Positions 1 to 6,917 of a DNA stretch of 16,320 nucleotides are shown in pieces. The DNA lies in the NCBI GenBank assembly GCA_035525055.1, contig DATLEZ010000045.1:1-16320 (forward strand), written 5' to 3'. The notes beneath the pieces were generated by a model. That model did no database searches. It had not been told where the DNA came from and saw only the letters and a program-made list of their open reading frames with translations. This stretch comes from DATEEG01 sp035525055 (lineage in GTDB: Bacteria; Actinomycetota; Acidimicrobiia; Spongiisociales; ZC4RG35). Position 1 is the first letter of the stretch. Each line of letters opens with the position of its first letter. The translations under genes and the position numbers were made by a program.

Positions 1-2
1 TG

Positions 3-43
3 GATCGCTCCGCCAAACCCATCTGGGGAGAGTTGAGCAAGTG
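3..43 (+). CDS. possible C-terminal tail of an upstream gene (partial)
   Basis: The third forward frame is open from the left edge and reads DRSAKPIWGELSK before a TGA at 41-43. This could be the end of a gene preceding sufC1 on the same strand. Thirteen residues are too few to name a family, and the stretch could equally be noncoding. A repeat element begins about 20 nt after the stop, the same distance as at the other copy of that repeat, which weakly favours a real gene end here. Confidence 0.25.
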
Positions 44-63
44 AGGCCCGAGGGACAAACCTC

Positions 64-116
64 GTTTTGGCTCATAATCCTGCTCCCCTGGTGTCGATCC
101 TCCGCGCCAAAACCGG
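64..116 (+). repeat. intergenic repeat with inverted ends, copy A
   Basis: GTTTTGGC at 64-71 is the exact inverse of GCCAAAAC at 106-113, enclosing 34 bases. Positions 80-116 match 14469-14505 at 36 of 37 bases in the same orientation, and both copies have the inverted ends. The element lies in the 160-bp gap before sufC1, about 20 nt after a possible stop codon. It could fold as a hairpin with a large loop. It might be a terminator or processing site, a small RNA, or a repeated palindromic element; the sequence does not decide. There is no U-tract. Confidence 0.6.
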
Positions 117-122
117 TTCTGG

Positions 123-150
123 ACTCACCACTCACCACTCACCACCCGCC
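123..150. repeat. heptanucleotide tandem repeat upstream of sufC1
   Basis: Three perfect ACTCACC units (123-129, 130-136, 137-143) are followed by a degenerate fourth unit ACCCGCC (144-150). The array sits between repeat copy A and the sufC1 start and lies in no convincing gene. Short tandem arrays of this kind can change copy number by slippage. Confidence 0.8.
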
Positions 151-203
151 ACTCCGCCAAGCCGCATTTCTCCTATGGGATTGGTGGAAATACCATTGGA
201 TCT

Positions 204-956
204 GTGCCCGACCCACTCCTTCAGATCGAGGGGCTCACGGCCAACGCCGAAAACCTCGAAATTCTCCGTGGAATCGACCTGACGATCAACCACGGGGAGA
301 TCCACGCCATCATGGGGCCGAACGGGTCGGGCAAGAGCACCCTCGCCAACGTCCTGGCCGGGCACCCCCAATACCGGGTCACCGGAGGGCGAATCCTATT
401 CAACGGTGAAGATCTGCTGGCGATGCGTCCCGATGAACGGGGCCGCCGCGGATTGTTCCTGGCTTTTCAGAATCCGGAGGCGATCCCCGGGGTGTCAGTT
501 GTCCAGTTCCTCCGCCAGGCACTTTCCAACCGGACCGGTATCGACCTCACGGTCCTCGAACTCCGACTCAAGGTCATGGACGCGATGAAGTCGCTCGGAA
601 TGTCGGCTGGCTTTGCCGATCGCTACCTGAACGAGGGTTTCTCGGGTGGGGAACGGAAACGCAACGAGGTGCTGCAAATGGCGGTATTGCAGCCGGAGTT
701 GGCGGTTATGGATGAGACCGACTCGGGTCTCGATATCGACGCCCTCAAGACGGTTGCCGAAGGGGTCAACCGGCTCACGGGACCCGAGCGAGGGTTTCTC
801 ATCATCACTCACTATCAAAGACTCCTCGACTACATCACACCTCACTTCGTCCACATCCTCCTTGATGGTCGTCTGGTCGAATCAGGGGGTCCCGAGCTCG
901 CGGCCCGGCTCGAAGCCGATGGCTACGAAGGGGTTCGTCAGCAGCTGGGGGTGTGA
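204..956 (+). CDS. sufC: SufC1, Fe-S cluster assembly ABC-type ATPase
   Basis: This 250-aa soluble ABC ATPase powers the SufBCD scaffold in cytoplasmic Fe-S cluster assembly. Visible motifs are Walker A GPNGSGKST (38-46), Q-loop Gln89, signature FSGGE (146-150) followed by the SufC-type RKRNEVLQM, Walker B ending D170-E171 with the SufC hallmark DSGLDID, and switch His203. All catalytic positions are present. The signature begins with Phe rather than the usual Leu. The start is a GTG; there is only a weak Shine-Dalgarno (GGTGG near 184). TACCAT at 191-196 could be a -10 for a nearly leaderless message, but the -35 is poor. sufS follows immediately after the stop, so the two are surely one operon. 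A second intact SufC lies at 9460-10275. Confidence 0.95.
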   Translation: MPDPLLQIEGLTANAENLEILRGIDLTINHGEIHAIMGPNGSGKSTLANVLAGHPQYRVTGGRILFNGEDLLAMRPDERGRRGLFLAFQNPEAIPGVSVVQFLRQALSNRTGIDLTVLELRLKVMDAMKSLGMSAGFADRYLNEGFSGGERKRNEVLQMAVLQPELAVMDETDSGLDIDALKTVAEGVNRLTGPERGFLIITHYQRLLDYITPHFVHILLDGRLVESGGPELAARLEADGYEGVRQQLGV

Positions 957-2162
957 GTGCTGCTTGATCATCGATCCGATTTTCCAGCGTTCGCGGCTGG
1001 TGCCGGCCACTTTCTCGACTCGGCGGCTTCGTCTCTCAAACCGCAAGTGGTCATCGACGCGATGGCAGAGTTCACTGGGACTCTATACGCCAACGTCCAC
1101 CGGGGCGCCTACCGGCTCTCGATGGAGTCGACCGAACGCTATGAAGCCGCCCGGATTCGACTGGCCGGTTTCCTCAACGCCCGCCCCGAACAGGTGGTGC
1201 TGACACGGGGCACGACGACCGGCCTCAACATGGTGGCTTCGGGATGGGGAGGCACTCATCTCCGCGAGGGCGATCGCATCCTCCTTACGCACATGGAGCA
1301 TCACGCCAACCTCATCCCCTGGCAGATGGTGGCCAAACGCACCGGCGCAGTGCTCGATTTCATTCCGATCACTTCCGAGTTCACCCTGGACCTCGACGTG
1401 TACACGAAGCTCTTGGAGAAGAACCCGAAGATCGTCTCCTTCACCGGCATGTCCAACGTCCTCGGCACCGTCCCTCCGGTAAACGAGATGTCGGCAGCGG
1501 CGAAGAACGTGGGAGCACTGGTCGTCGTTGACGGAGCGCAATTGGTCCCTCACCGGGCCGTGGACGTTGAAGCACTGGGTGCCGACTTTCTCGCCTTCTC
1601 CTCCCACAAGATGCTGGGGCCGACCGGCATCGGAGTCCTGTGGGGCAAGGCCGAGCGACTCGAGGAGATGGAGCCATTCGAAGGCGGTGGAGAAATGATC
1701 TCCGACGTCCAGCTTGACCACTCAACCTGGGCCGCGGTGCCACATCGCTTCGAGGCCGGAACCCCACCGATCATCGAGGCCGTGGGTTTCGACGCCGCGG
1801 TTGAATACCTCGAGAAGATCGGCATGGATCGGGTGGCGGCGCATGACACCGAGCTCACCGCCTACGCATTGGACCGCCTAAGCCAGAATCCGCTGGTCGC
1901 GGTTCAAGGACCTCCGACTGGCGAGGGCCGGGGCGGTGCCATCAGCTTCACTCTCGGCGATGTCCACGCTCATGACCTCGCAACGATCCTCGACCAACAG
2001 GGGGTTTCTGTGCGAGCGGGTCATCATTGCGCCAAACCCCTGATGAGGGTTCTCGGGGTGCCGGCCACAGCCCGGGCCTCGTTCTCGGTGTATTCCACCA
2101 AAGAGGACGTCGATGCTCTGGTCGAGGGACTAGAAACCGCTGCTCGTTTGTTTGGTCTTTGA
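957..2162 (+). CDS. sufS: SufS, group II cysteine desulfurase (PLP-dependent)
   Basis: This 401-aa enzyme removes sulfur from L-cysteine, giving alanine and an enzyme persulfide. It is a full-length fold type I PLP protein: LTRGTTTGLN (82-91) for phosphate binding, MEHHAN with stacking His115, VDGAQ with Asp192 contacting the pyridine nitrogen, SSHK with Schiff-base Lys218, the group II loop RAGHHCAKPLM with catalytic Cys358, and Arg373 in ATARASFS for substrate carboxylate. The GTG start directly abuts the sufC1 stop, implying translational coupling. sufU begins one base after its stop. A short Cys loop with a SufU partner next door fits the SufS/SufU pair of Gram-positive bacteria rather than SufS/SufE. 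Confidence 0.96.
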   Translation: MLLDHRSDFPAFAAGAGHFLDSAASSLKPQVVIDAMAEFTGTLYANVHRGAYRLSMESTERYEAARIRLAGFLNARPEQVVLTRGTTTGLNMVASGWGGTHLREGDRILLTHMEHHANLIPWQMVAKRTGAVLDFIPITSEFTLDLDVYTKLLEKNPKIVSFTGMSNVLGTVPPVNEMSAAAKNVGALVVVDGAQLVPHRAVDVEALGADFLAFSSHKMLGPTGIGVLWGKAERLEEMEPFEGGGEMISDVQLDHSTWAAVPHRFEAGTPPIIEAVGFDAAVEYLEKIGMDRVAAHDTELTAYALDRLSQNPLVAVQGPPTGEGRGGAISFTLGDVHAHDLATILDQQGVSVRAGHHCAKPLMRVLGVPATARASFSVYSTKEDVDALVEGLETAARLFGL

Positions 2163-2163
2163 G

Positions 2164-2601
2164 ATGGCACTGGAAGAGCTCTATCGCGAGGTGATCCTCG
2201 ATCACTACCGCAACCCCCGAAACCGTGTTCCCCTCGACCAGCCTGAAGCCGAAGCCGAGGGTGTTAATCCCCTCTGCGGCGACGAGGTCAAAGTGGAGCT
2301 GCGATTCGCCGACGGCACCGTCAGCCAGGTTTCGGTCCGTGGGCATGGCTGCTCGATTAGCCAATCTTCGGGTTCCATGATGGGTGAAGCCATCAAGGGC
2401 CTCAGCCGGGAGGGCGTCGTCGAACTCGCTAGTCGTTTTCAGGCAATGCTGACCAAAGAGGACGACCCCGCCGAGCAACCGCCACCGGAGCCCGGTTCCG
2501 TCATGGGCGAGCTCGACGCTCTCCAGGGGGTGCGCCGTTACCCCGTCAGAATCAAGTGCGCCTCGCTCCCCTGGACCACCCTGGTCCAGGCCGTTTCCTA
2601 G
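2164..2601 (+). CDS. sufU: SufU, zinc-dependent sulfur acceptor for SufS
   Basis: This 145-aa protein accepts persulfide sulfur from SufS and passes it to the SufBCD scaffold. The N-terminus LYREVILDHYRNPRN is typical. The zinc ligands of the family are present: Cys38 and Asp40 in NPLCGDE, Cys63 in GCSIS, and Cys132 in KCASLPW. The 20-odd residue insertion before the last Cys (about 96-118) is the feature that separates SufU from scaffold IscU. I chose the ATG at 2164 over an in-frame TTG at 2152 because the TTG lies inside sufS and the family begins near ALEELY. Only one base separates it from the sufS stop. An intrinsic terminator lies 16 nt after the stop, so it closes the sufC1-S-U operon. 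Confidence 0.95.
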   Translation: MALEELYREVILDHYRNPRNRVPLDQPEAEAEGVNPLCGDEVKVELRFADGTVSQVSVRGHGCSISQSSGSMMGEAIKGLSREGVVELASRFQAMLTKEDDPAEQPPPEPGSVMGELDALQGVRRYPVRIKCASLPWTTLVQAVS

Positions 2602-2616
2602 CTTCCCCCATTTCCG

Positions 2617-2646
2617 CGAAAACGGGAGATTTCCCGGTTTTTTTCG
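2617..2646 (+). terminator. Rho-independent terminator after sufU
   Basis: AAAACGGGA pairs with TCCCGGTTTT across a short loop with one bulged G, and the downstream arm runs into a T-tract (2638-2644). It begins 16 nt after the sufU stop. Confidence 0.75.
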
Positions 2647-2649
2647 TCT

Positions 2650-2676
2650 TGAGGGTTTCCTGAGGTTCCGGAGAGG
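2650..2676 (+). promoter_or_regulatory. three direct repeats at 11-bp spacing (likely OmpR/PhoB-type regulator site)
   Basis: TGAGG occurs at 2650-2654 and 2661-2665, with the imperfect AGAGG at 2672-2676: starts are exactly 11 bp apart, one helical turn. CTTGAGG-N4-CTGAGG is the tandem half-site arrangement bound by OmpR/PhoB-family dimers. The same three-repeat pattern occurs at 6285-6311 upstream of the second secreted gene. It lies 58 bp before the GTG of the secreted protein at 2734. CCTAATCC at 2681-2688 may be part of the -10 region, which I cannot place firmly. Confidence 0.55.
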
Positions 2677-2733
2677 CATCCCTAATCCGGTTTCCGAGAT
2701 GCTTCCTCCACACCAAACCAAGGAGTTGAGCAA

Positions 2734-3801
2734 GTGAGAAACAGGATGGCGATCCTCGCCGGGGCCGTGACAGTCGGCCTCCTGATCACCGGAATCGCAT
2801 TCGCTGCCCAGGACGTCGACGAATCAACCGTCAACGTCTCCCTGGGCGAGAGCCAAACGCTCACCCTCCCGGTCGACGACGCCGGCGTGATCGTCTTGAG
2901 CCGGTCCAACGGGCACCTTCAGATTGTCACCGCCACCCCCAACGCCGGCTACTCGGCCGAGGTCGAGGTTGCAGTCGGACGCGAAGTTGAAGCCGACTTC
3001 CGAGGCAACGGCCTCCGGGTCCAGTTCAACGCCGAGCTCGAGGACGGGGTGGTCAGGGTCCGGATCCGAACCGAAGCCGATGACAACAACGGTTCTACCT
3101 CATCGACCGGCGTGACGTCATCGACGAGTTCCACCTCTGTCACCGGGTCGACCTCGCCGACCTCCACGTCTCCCACCACCCCAACCTCGACCACTGCTAC
3201 CGCGGCCGTGAATGGCTCGGGGAACCTGGTCCTGGCTGAGGGACAGGTGGGCCAGGTGGTCGTGGCCGATGCCGGGACAGTCCTGTTGCGCCGCACTGGG
3301 GGCTCACTGACCATCGTTTCCACACAGTCCAACCCGGGCTGGGTGGTCGAGGTAGAGGTCGCCACCGGTCGTGAAGTCGAAGGCGACTTCCGCAACGGCA
3401 GCCGCCGGGTCAAGTTCAACTTCGAGCTCGAGGACGGGGTGATCCGGGTGAGGATCGAGTCGGAAGGCGACTCCTCTGGCGGTTCCTCAACCAGCACTAC
3501 GAGTGGCTCCGGCTCTTCGACCAGCACCACGAACACCACCAACACCACGGGTGGGTCGTCCCTCCCGACCGGAAGCATCACCTACAACCTTGACGGCGCC
3601 GGAACCGTCACCGTGATCTTCGCCAACGGCGGGATGACAATCGGATCGATCGACCCGGCCGGTGGCTGGACGATCGAGAAATCGGAACAGAAGTCAGACG
3701 AGATCGAGGTTGAGCTCACCAACGGCGGCGCCGAGGCCGAGCTCAAAGTCAAGATCAACAACGGAGTCCTGGAAGTGGAGATCGACAGCAAGATCAGCTA
3801 G
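2734..3801 (+). CDS. secreted or anchored three-module protein with Ser/Thr linkers, function unknown
   Basis: I do not recognise the family. The 355-aa protein starts with a signal peptide or anchor (residues 5-25, ending AFAAQ). It then has three related beta-rich modules: about 31-115, 162-246 and 278-355. Ser/Thr-rich linkers (about 119-157 and 247-277) separate them. Modules 1 and 2 are close, sharing VGREVE.DFR and ELEDGV.RVRI; module 3 is more diverged but keeps the order of a hydrophobic strand, a Gly-Gly turn, an aromatic after a Gly and a final DG/NG strand. No cysteine or evident catalytic residue is seen, so a binding or structural role at the cell surface is more likely than an enzyme. 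The GTG start has an AAGGAG Shine-Dalgarno at 2720-2725, 8 nt upstream. An 11-bp direct-repeat array lies upstream. Confidence 0.85.
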   Translation: MRNRMAILAGAVTVGLLITGIAFAAQDVDESTVNVSLGESQTLTLPVDDAGVIVLSRSNGHLQIVTATPNAGYSAEVEVAVGREVEADFRGNGLRVQFNAELEDGVVRVRIRTEADDNNGSTSSTGVTSSTSSTSVTGSTSPTSTSPTTPTSTTATAAVNGSGNLVLAEGQVGQVVVADAGTVLLRRTGGSLTIVSTQSNPGWVVEVEVATGREVEGDFRNGSRRVKFNFELEDGVIRVRIESEGDSSGGSSTSTTSGSGSSTSTTNTTNTTGGSSLPTGSITYNLDGAGTVTVIFANGGMTIGSIDPAGGWTIEKSEQKSDEIEVELTNGGAEAELKVKINNGVLEVEIDSKIS

Positions 3802-3858
3802 TTCCAAGCGAAGGTCCCTGCCGACGAGGAACGACCGGGAGGTAGGGGGGCCGCGCCA

Positions 3859-3886
3859 AACCCGTCCGTGGAGATCTCGGACGGGT
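3859..3886 (+). terminator. strong hairpin downstream of the secreted-protein gene
   Basis: AACCCGTCCG (3859-3868) is the perfect inverse of CGGACGGGTT (3878-3886 plus its first base at 3877-3878), enclosing a loop of about 9 bases. It lies 58 nt after the stop at 3801. There is no T-tract, so it would be a U-less terminator of the kind proposed in high-G+C actinobacteria, or simply an mRNA-stabilising stem. Confidence 0.5.
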
Positions 3887-4206
3887 TCGGCAGTGTCCCC
3901 CTATCCCTGGCCTGTCGGCGGGTAGTGGGTCAGTTTGGCCTTAGGGGGGCGTTGCACCCGCCAAGGCGTGAAGTAGTCCGATCCCTCGGCGAAGGTAACC
4001 GGAGTTAGCCCGTCTGATCCACAAATTCGGCGCCCCAGTCCCGGATCAGACGAAACCTGGCGTCACGCTCCCGGTTTCCGGGACTCCCGGACCGAATTAC
4101 GTGGTTGCCGGGAGCCACCCGCCAAATTACGAGTAGACCCATAACTGGCGAATTCCCTTCTTCGCAGATCCTTGGCTTCTCCTGACATCCCTGGACCAAG
4201 CCCACC
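3887..4206. other. 320-bp intergenic stretch rich in inverted repeats
   Basis: No credible gene lies here; the 66-codon minus frame at 4005-4205 has no recognisable similarity or ribosome site. Inverted repeats are dense between 4012 and 4150: GTCTGATCC (4012-4020) with GGATCAGAC (4043-4051); CCCGG (4070-4074) with CCGGG (4078-4082); CTCCCGG (4084-4090) with CCGGGAG (4108-4114); CGCCA (4120-4124) with TGGCG (4146-4150). AATTACG recurs at 4095 and 4125. A structured RNA, a repeated palindromic element or a decayed mobile fragment are all possible. The two genes on either side point towards it, so a riboswitch leader for either is excluded. Confidence 0.6.
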
Positions 4207-4231
4207 GTCCCCCACCTATCGGCAGGGGGAC
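4207..4231 (-). terminator. hairpin just after the histidine kinase stop
   Basis: On the minus strand a GTCCCCC/GGGGGAC stem (7 perfect pairs, 11-base loop) begins 7 nt after the kinase stop codon. Position and stability suit a terminator, but no T-tract follows. Confidence 0.5.
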
Positions 4232-4237
4232 AGGCAG

Positions 4238-5524
4238 CTACGTCGTTTCCAGGGTGAGTTTGAGTTCTATTTGGGCGCCGCCCAGGGGGGACCGGCCTAG
4301 GCGGATTGAGCCGCCGGTTTTCTCTGTCATCTTTCGTGCGATGTCGAGACCGAGACCGGTCGACCCGACCCCCGACACTCCTCGTTTGGTGGGGTCCAAA
4401 CCGGGAGGAAAGCCCGGGCCGCCGTCGCCGATGATCAGCACCGCCCGTCCGTCATCCTCGCTCAATCGCACCTCGAAGGTCGTTCCTGGCGGGGTATGGG
4501 CCATGACGTTGCCGATCAAAGCATCGAGGACCGACCCCAGCTCGTCGCTTCCAGCCCGGACCATCAGCGGTCCGGCCGCAACCATTTGGTGCACTTCGCG
4601 TTCCTGCTCCTCCGCCAGAACCCTCCAGAACACCATGCGCTTTGACACGATCTCCGAGAAATCGACGGCACTCGGACCGGTCTTACCCCGCCGGACCTCC
4701 AGGATCATCCCGTCCACCGCCTCCTGCATCCGATCGACCGCCCCTGTCAGAAGGTCGCGTTCGCCCTTATCGCTGAGTCCTTCCGATTGCAGTCGAAGGC
4801 TCGTCAGCGGTGTCCGCAGACGGTGAGACAGATCAGCCAGCGACTCTCTCTCTGCTTTGATCAGATCGCCGAGCCTTTCGGCCAATCCGTTGAGCGCCGC
4901 CGCCACCGCCGCCAATTCGGGCGGGCCATCGCCCTGGGCCCGAGCCGACAAGTCCCCCTCGCCCAAACGGTTTGCCACCGCAGCCAGCTCACCCACCGGT
5001 CGCACCAACTCCCGGCCAAGCCTTATCGCCAGACCCACTGCTGCGGCAACCACCACCAACCCGAGGATCCCCAGGAGAGTCCAGGCTGTAGCCACCCCCT
5101 GATGAAGCTCGGCCGAAGTCGCCGCGGCGACAACCGCAATCACACCGCGGCTGGTCTGCACCGGGATTCCAACTTCCCAGTGGCCGTCGCGGTTGTAGCC
5201 CGCGGCAGGAACGCCGGTGCGGGCTGACGCCTCCACTGCGGAAAACTCAACTTGGGGATCTCCGAATCGGCTGCCATCGGGCATGACTAGACGAACACCA
5301 TCCGGCGGGTCGCCGATGGCGGTTTCCATGTCGTCCGCCGTGAGCGCCTCCGATGACGGCGCCGAGAGGGCGACGAGACCGGCGATCGTCTCCGCCTCAT
5401 GTTCGGCGTTGATCTGAGCCCGATCGATCGCCTGCTGACGAACCAGCATCATGAGGGGAAGAGTGAAAGCAACCACGATCAGCGACGTGATAGCCAGCGC
5501 CAACCAGGCAATCTGCCGCCGCAT
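4238..5524 (-). CDS. sensor histidine kinase, membrane-bound
   Basis: This 428-aa protein is the sensor of a two-component system with the regulator just upstream. It has TM helix 1 (about 5-27), an extracytoplasmic sensor region (about 30-144), TM helix 2 (about 145-168) and a HAMP linker (about 168-222). The HisKA H-box DLSHRLRTPLTSL has phosphoacceptor His234. The HATPase domain shows N-box Asn339, GDGGPGF (366-372) and GSTGLGL (387-393). The sensor region has no recognisable ligand domain. The start is the ATG at 5524, which overlaps the regulator stop (TGATG), so translation is coupled. An in-frame TTG one codon earlier is less likely. The N-box reads NVMAHT rather than the common NALKYT, but the essential Asn is kept. 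The two neighbours on the plus strand are secreted proteins that may act in the same envelope response. Confidence 0.93.
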   Translation of the reverse strand: MRRQIAWLALAITSLIVVAFTLPLMMLVRQQAIDRAQINAEHEAETIAGLVALSAPSSEALTADDMETAIGDPPDGVRLVMPDGSRFGDPQVEFSAVEASARTGVPAAGYNRDGHWEVGIPVQTSRGVIAVVAAATSAELHQGVATAWTLLGILGLVVVAAAVGLAIRLGRELVRPVGELAAVANRLGEGDLSARAQGDGPPELAAVAAALNGLAERLGDLIKAERESLADLSHRLRTPLTSLRLQSEGLSDKGERDLLTGAVDRMQEAVDGMILEVRRGKTGPSAVDFSEIVSKRMVFWRVLAEEQEREVHQMVAAGPLMVRAGSDELGSVLDALIGNVMAHTPPGTTFEVRLSEDDGRAVLIIGDGGPGFPPGLDPTKRGVSGVGSTGLGLDIARKMTEKTGGSIRLGRSPLGGAQIELKLTLETT

Positions 5525-6210
5525 CAAGCCCCGCCGGGCGGTACCAGCTTGACGCCGACCCCGTGCACCGTGTGGATGTAGCGGGGACTGGCGGCGGTCT
5601 CACCGAGCTTCGAGCGCAACGAAGAGAGATGGACATCGACAGTGCGATCCCCGCCTCCATAGGGTTGGCGCCAGACCTCAGCCAGGATGTCGCGCTTGCT
5701 GACCACCTCGCCGACTCGATCGGCCAGGAGGACCAGGAGGTCGAATTCCTTCGGGCTCAGATCGATCGATTCACCGGCGAGCACGACCTCACGGGCTCCC
5801 CGGTCGATCCGGAGCTCACCCAACTCGACGACCGGGTCCGAGGCAGTGGACTCGGCTCGCCTCAACACCGCTCGCACCCGAGCCTCAAGTTGCGCGGTCG
5901 AGTACGGCTTGACCAGGTAGTCGTCTGCGCCGGCATCGAGCGCGGCTACCACGTGCTCGTCGCCTTCGCGAGCGGTAGCCACTATCACGGCAACGTTCGA
6001 CACCGCTCGCAACATTCTGAGCAGTTCGGCACCGTCCAGGTCGGGCAGTCCGAGATCGAGAATCACTAGGTCGGGTTTGCTGGCCACGACGAGCTTCAGG
6101 CCCTCCAAGGCTGCCGCCGCGGTCTCAACATGGTGACCGCGATCGGCCAGCGCGTCTGCGGCCAGCCGCCGAATGTGAGGATCGTCCTCGATGACAATGA
6201 TTGCCGCCAC
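5524..6210 (-). CDS. OmpR/PhoB-family response regulator
   Basis: This 228-aa DNA-binding regulator pairs with the histidine kinase. The receiver domain (about 3-115) has the acidic pocket E8-D9-D10, phosphoacceptor Asp52 in VILDLGLPDLDG, Thr79 and Lys101 in LVKPY. The winged-helix domain (about 127-224) ends with the usual RTVDVHLSSLRSKLG recognition region and YIHTVHGVGVKL wing. The GTG start at 6210 gives the normal family N-terminus; I see no good Shine-Dalgarno, so the message may be leaderless. It is divergent from the secreted protein at 6345. Three repeats at 11-bp spacing in the gap match those before the secreted gene at 2734, so both are candidate targets of this regulator. That link is inferred from position and pattern. 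Confidence 0.95.
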   Translation of the reverse strand: MAAIIVIEDDPHIRRLAADALADRGHHVETAAAALEGLKLVVASKPDLVILDLGLPDLDGAELLRMLRAVSNVAVIVATAREGDEHVVAALDAGADDYLVKPYSTAQLEARVRAVLRRAESTASDPVVELGELRIDRGAREVVLAGESIDLSPKEFDLLVLLADRVGEVVSKRDILAEVWRQPYGGGDRTVDVHLSSLRSKLGETAASPRYIHTVHGVGVKLVPPGGA

Positions 6211-6284
6211 GACCGAAAGCGTAGGGACTGAGGGAGCCGTTGCTTGGTGCGAATAGCGTTACAGACCACCAACGGCGCGATTCC

Positions 6285-6311
6285 TGAGCTTTTCTTGAGG
6301 TTCCGCTGAGG
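6285..6311 (+). promoter_or_regulatory. three direct repeats at 11-bp spacing (likely response-regulator site)
   Basis: TGAGC (6285-6289), TGAGG (6296-6300) and TGAGG (6307-6311) start exactly 11 bp apart. The context CTTGAGG-TTCC-GCTGAGG closely matches the array at 2650-2676. It lies in the gap between the divergent response regulator (start 6210) and the secreted gene (start 6345), and the repeats read in the direction of the latter. CTTAACC at 6314-6320 may belong to the core promoter; the equivalent bases in the other array are CCTAATCC, offset by about 2 bp. Confidence 0.6.
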
Positions 6312-6344
6312 TCCTTAACCTCCATCGCCCGCCAAGATGAACAT

Positions 6345-6917
6345 GTGAAGAAACCCGGCCTCGTCGCTCTTTGGATTGTCGCCACTTTGGCGACGACTGC
6401 TGTCGCCTATGTGGCTGTCAACGCCGCCGGGGCCGAGGTCACCGATCGGCCCCTCACGTCGGTCGTGGCAACCGGCGATTCTGCGGCCTCGCCCAGCACA
6501 TCGACGACCGGACAGGCCGGAACCTCCACCAGCGCGACCGGCGAAACCAGCACCGGCGAATCCACCACCACCGGCGGCGGCACTACAGGCGGCACTGGCA
6601 CTACCGGCACGACCAGCGGATCCACCACCTCGACCAACAGCTCCTCGACCTCGTCCACTGCAACCACGGGGACCACTGTGTCGGATGCTCCCTGGCAGCA
6701 GACAACTATTCCATCGAAGGGTGGTCTCGTGATCGTGTCCTACCGGCCCGGCGAGGTCAAGCTGGAATCGGTAGCGCCGACCCCGGGCTTCAGCTACAAA
6801 ATCGACAAGCAGGGACCGCCCGAAGTGCGGGTGGAATTCGAAGGTGGCGACGTCAGAGTCGAAGTGAGAGTCCGCTGGGACGGTGGACTCATAACCGAAG
6901 TCGACGAAGACAACTAA
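6345..6917 (+). CDS. membrane-anchored single-module protein with Ser/Thr/Gly linker, function unknown
   Basis: I do not recognise the family. The 190-aa protein has a hydrophobic signal/anchor (about 6-29), a long Ser/Thr/Gly linker (about 41-113) and one beta-rich module (about 114-190). The module follows the pattern of those in the protein at 2734: an aromatic after Pro-x-Pro-Gly (PTPGFSYKI), a VRVEFEGGDV strand and a final WDGGLI turn. No cysteine or catalytic signature is visible. The GTG start has only a weak ribosome site (AAGATG). A triple 11-bp direct repeat lies 34 bp upstream, so control by the adjacent response regulator is likely. Its TAA overlaps the convergent fumC stop by 3 bp (6915-6916 plus flanking bases), leaving no room for a terminator between them. 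Confidence 0.85.
   Translation: MKKPGLVALWIVATLATTAVAYVAVNAAGAEVTDRPLTSVVATGDSAASPSTSTTGQAGTSTSATGETSTGESTTTGGGTTGGTGTTGTTSGSTTSTNSSSTSSTATTGTTVSDAPWQQTTIPSKGGLVIVSYRPGEVKLESVAPTPGFSYKIDKQGPPEVRVEFEGGDVRVEVRVRWDGGLITEVDEDN

Noticed and set aside
123..150. CRISPR-like repeats
   Set aside because: Units are 7 bp and contiguous with no spacers; simple tandem repeats only.
41..409. 122-codon open frame starting at the GTG after a GGGGAG
   Set aside because: Runs through the repeat element and heptamer array into sufC1 in the wrong frame; composition is not protein-like.
1948..2733. 261-codon open frame on the minus strand
   Set aside because: Covers the antisense of sufS and sufU and the terminator; no protein-like features.
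4005..4205. 66-codon minus-strand frame in the structured gap
   Set aside because: No ribosome site, low-complexity translation imposed by the inverted repeats, and no recognisable domain.
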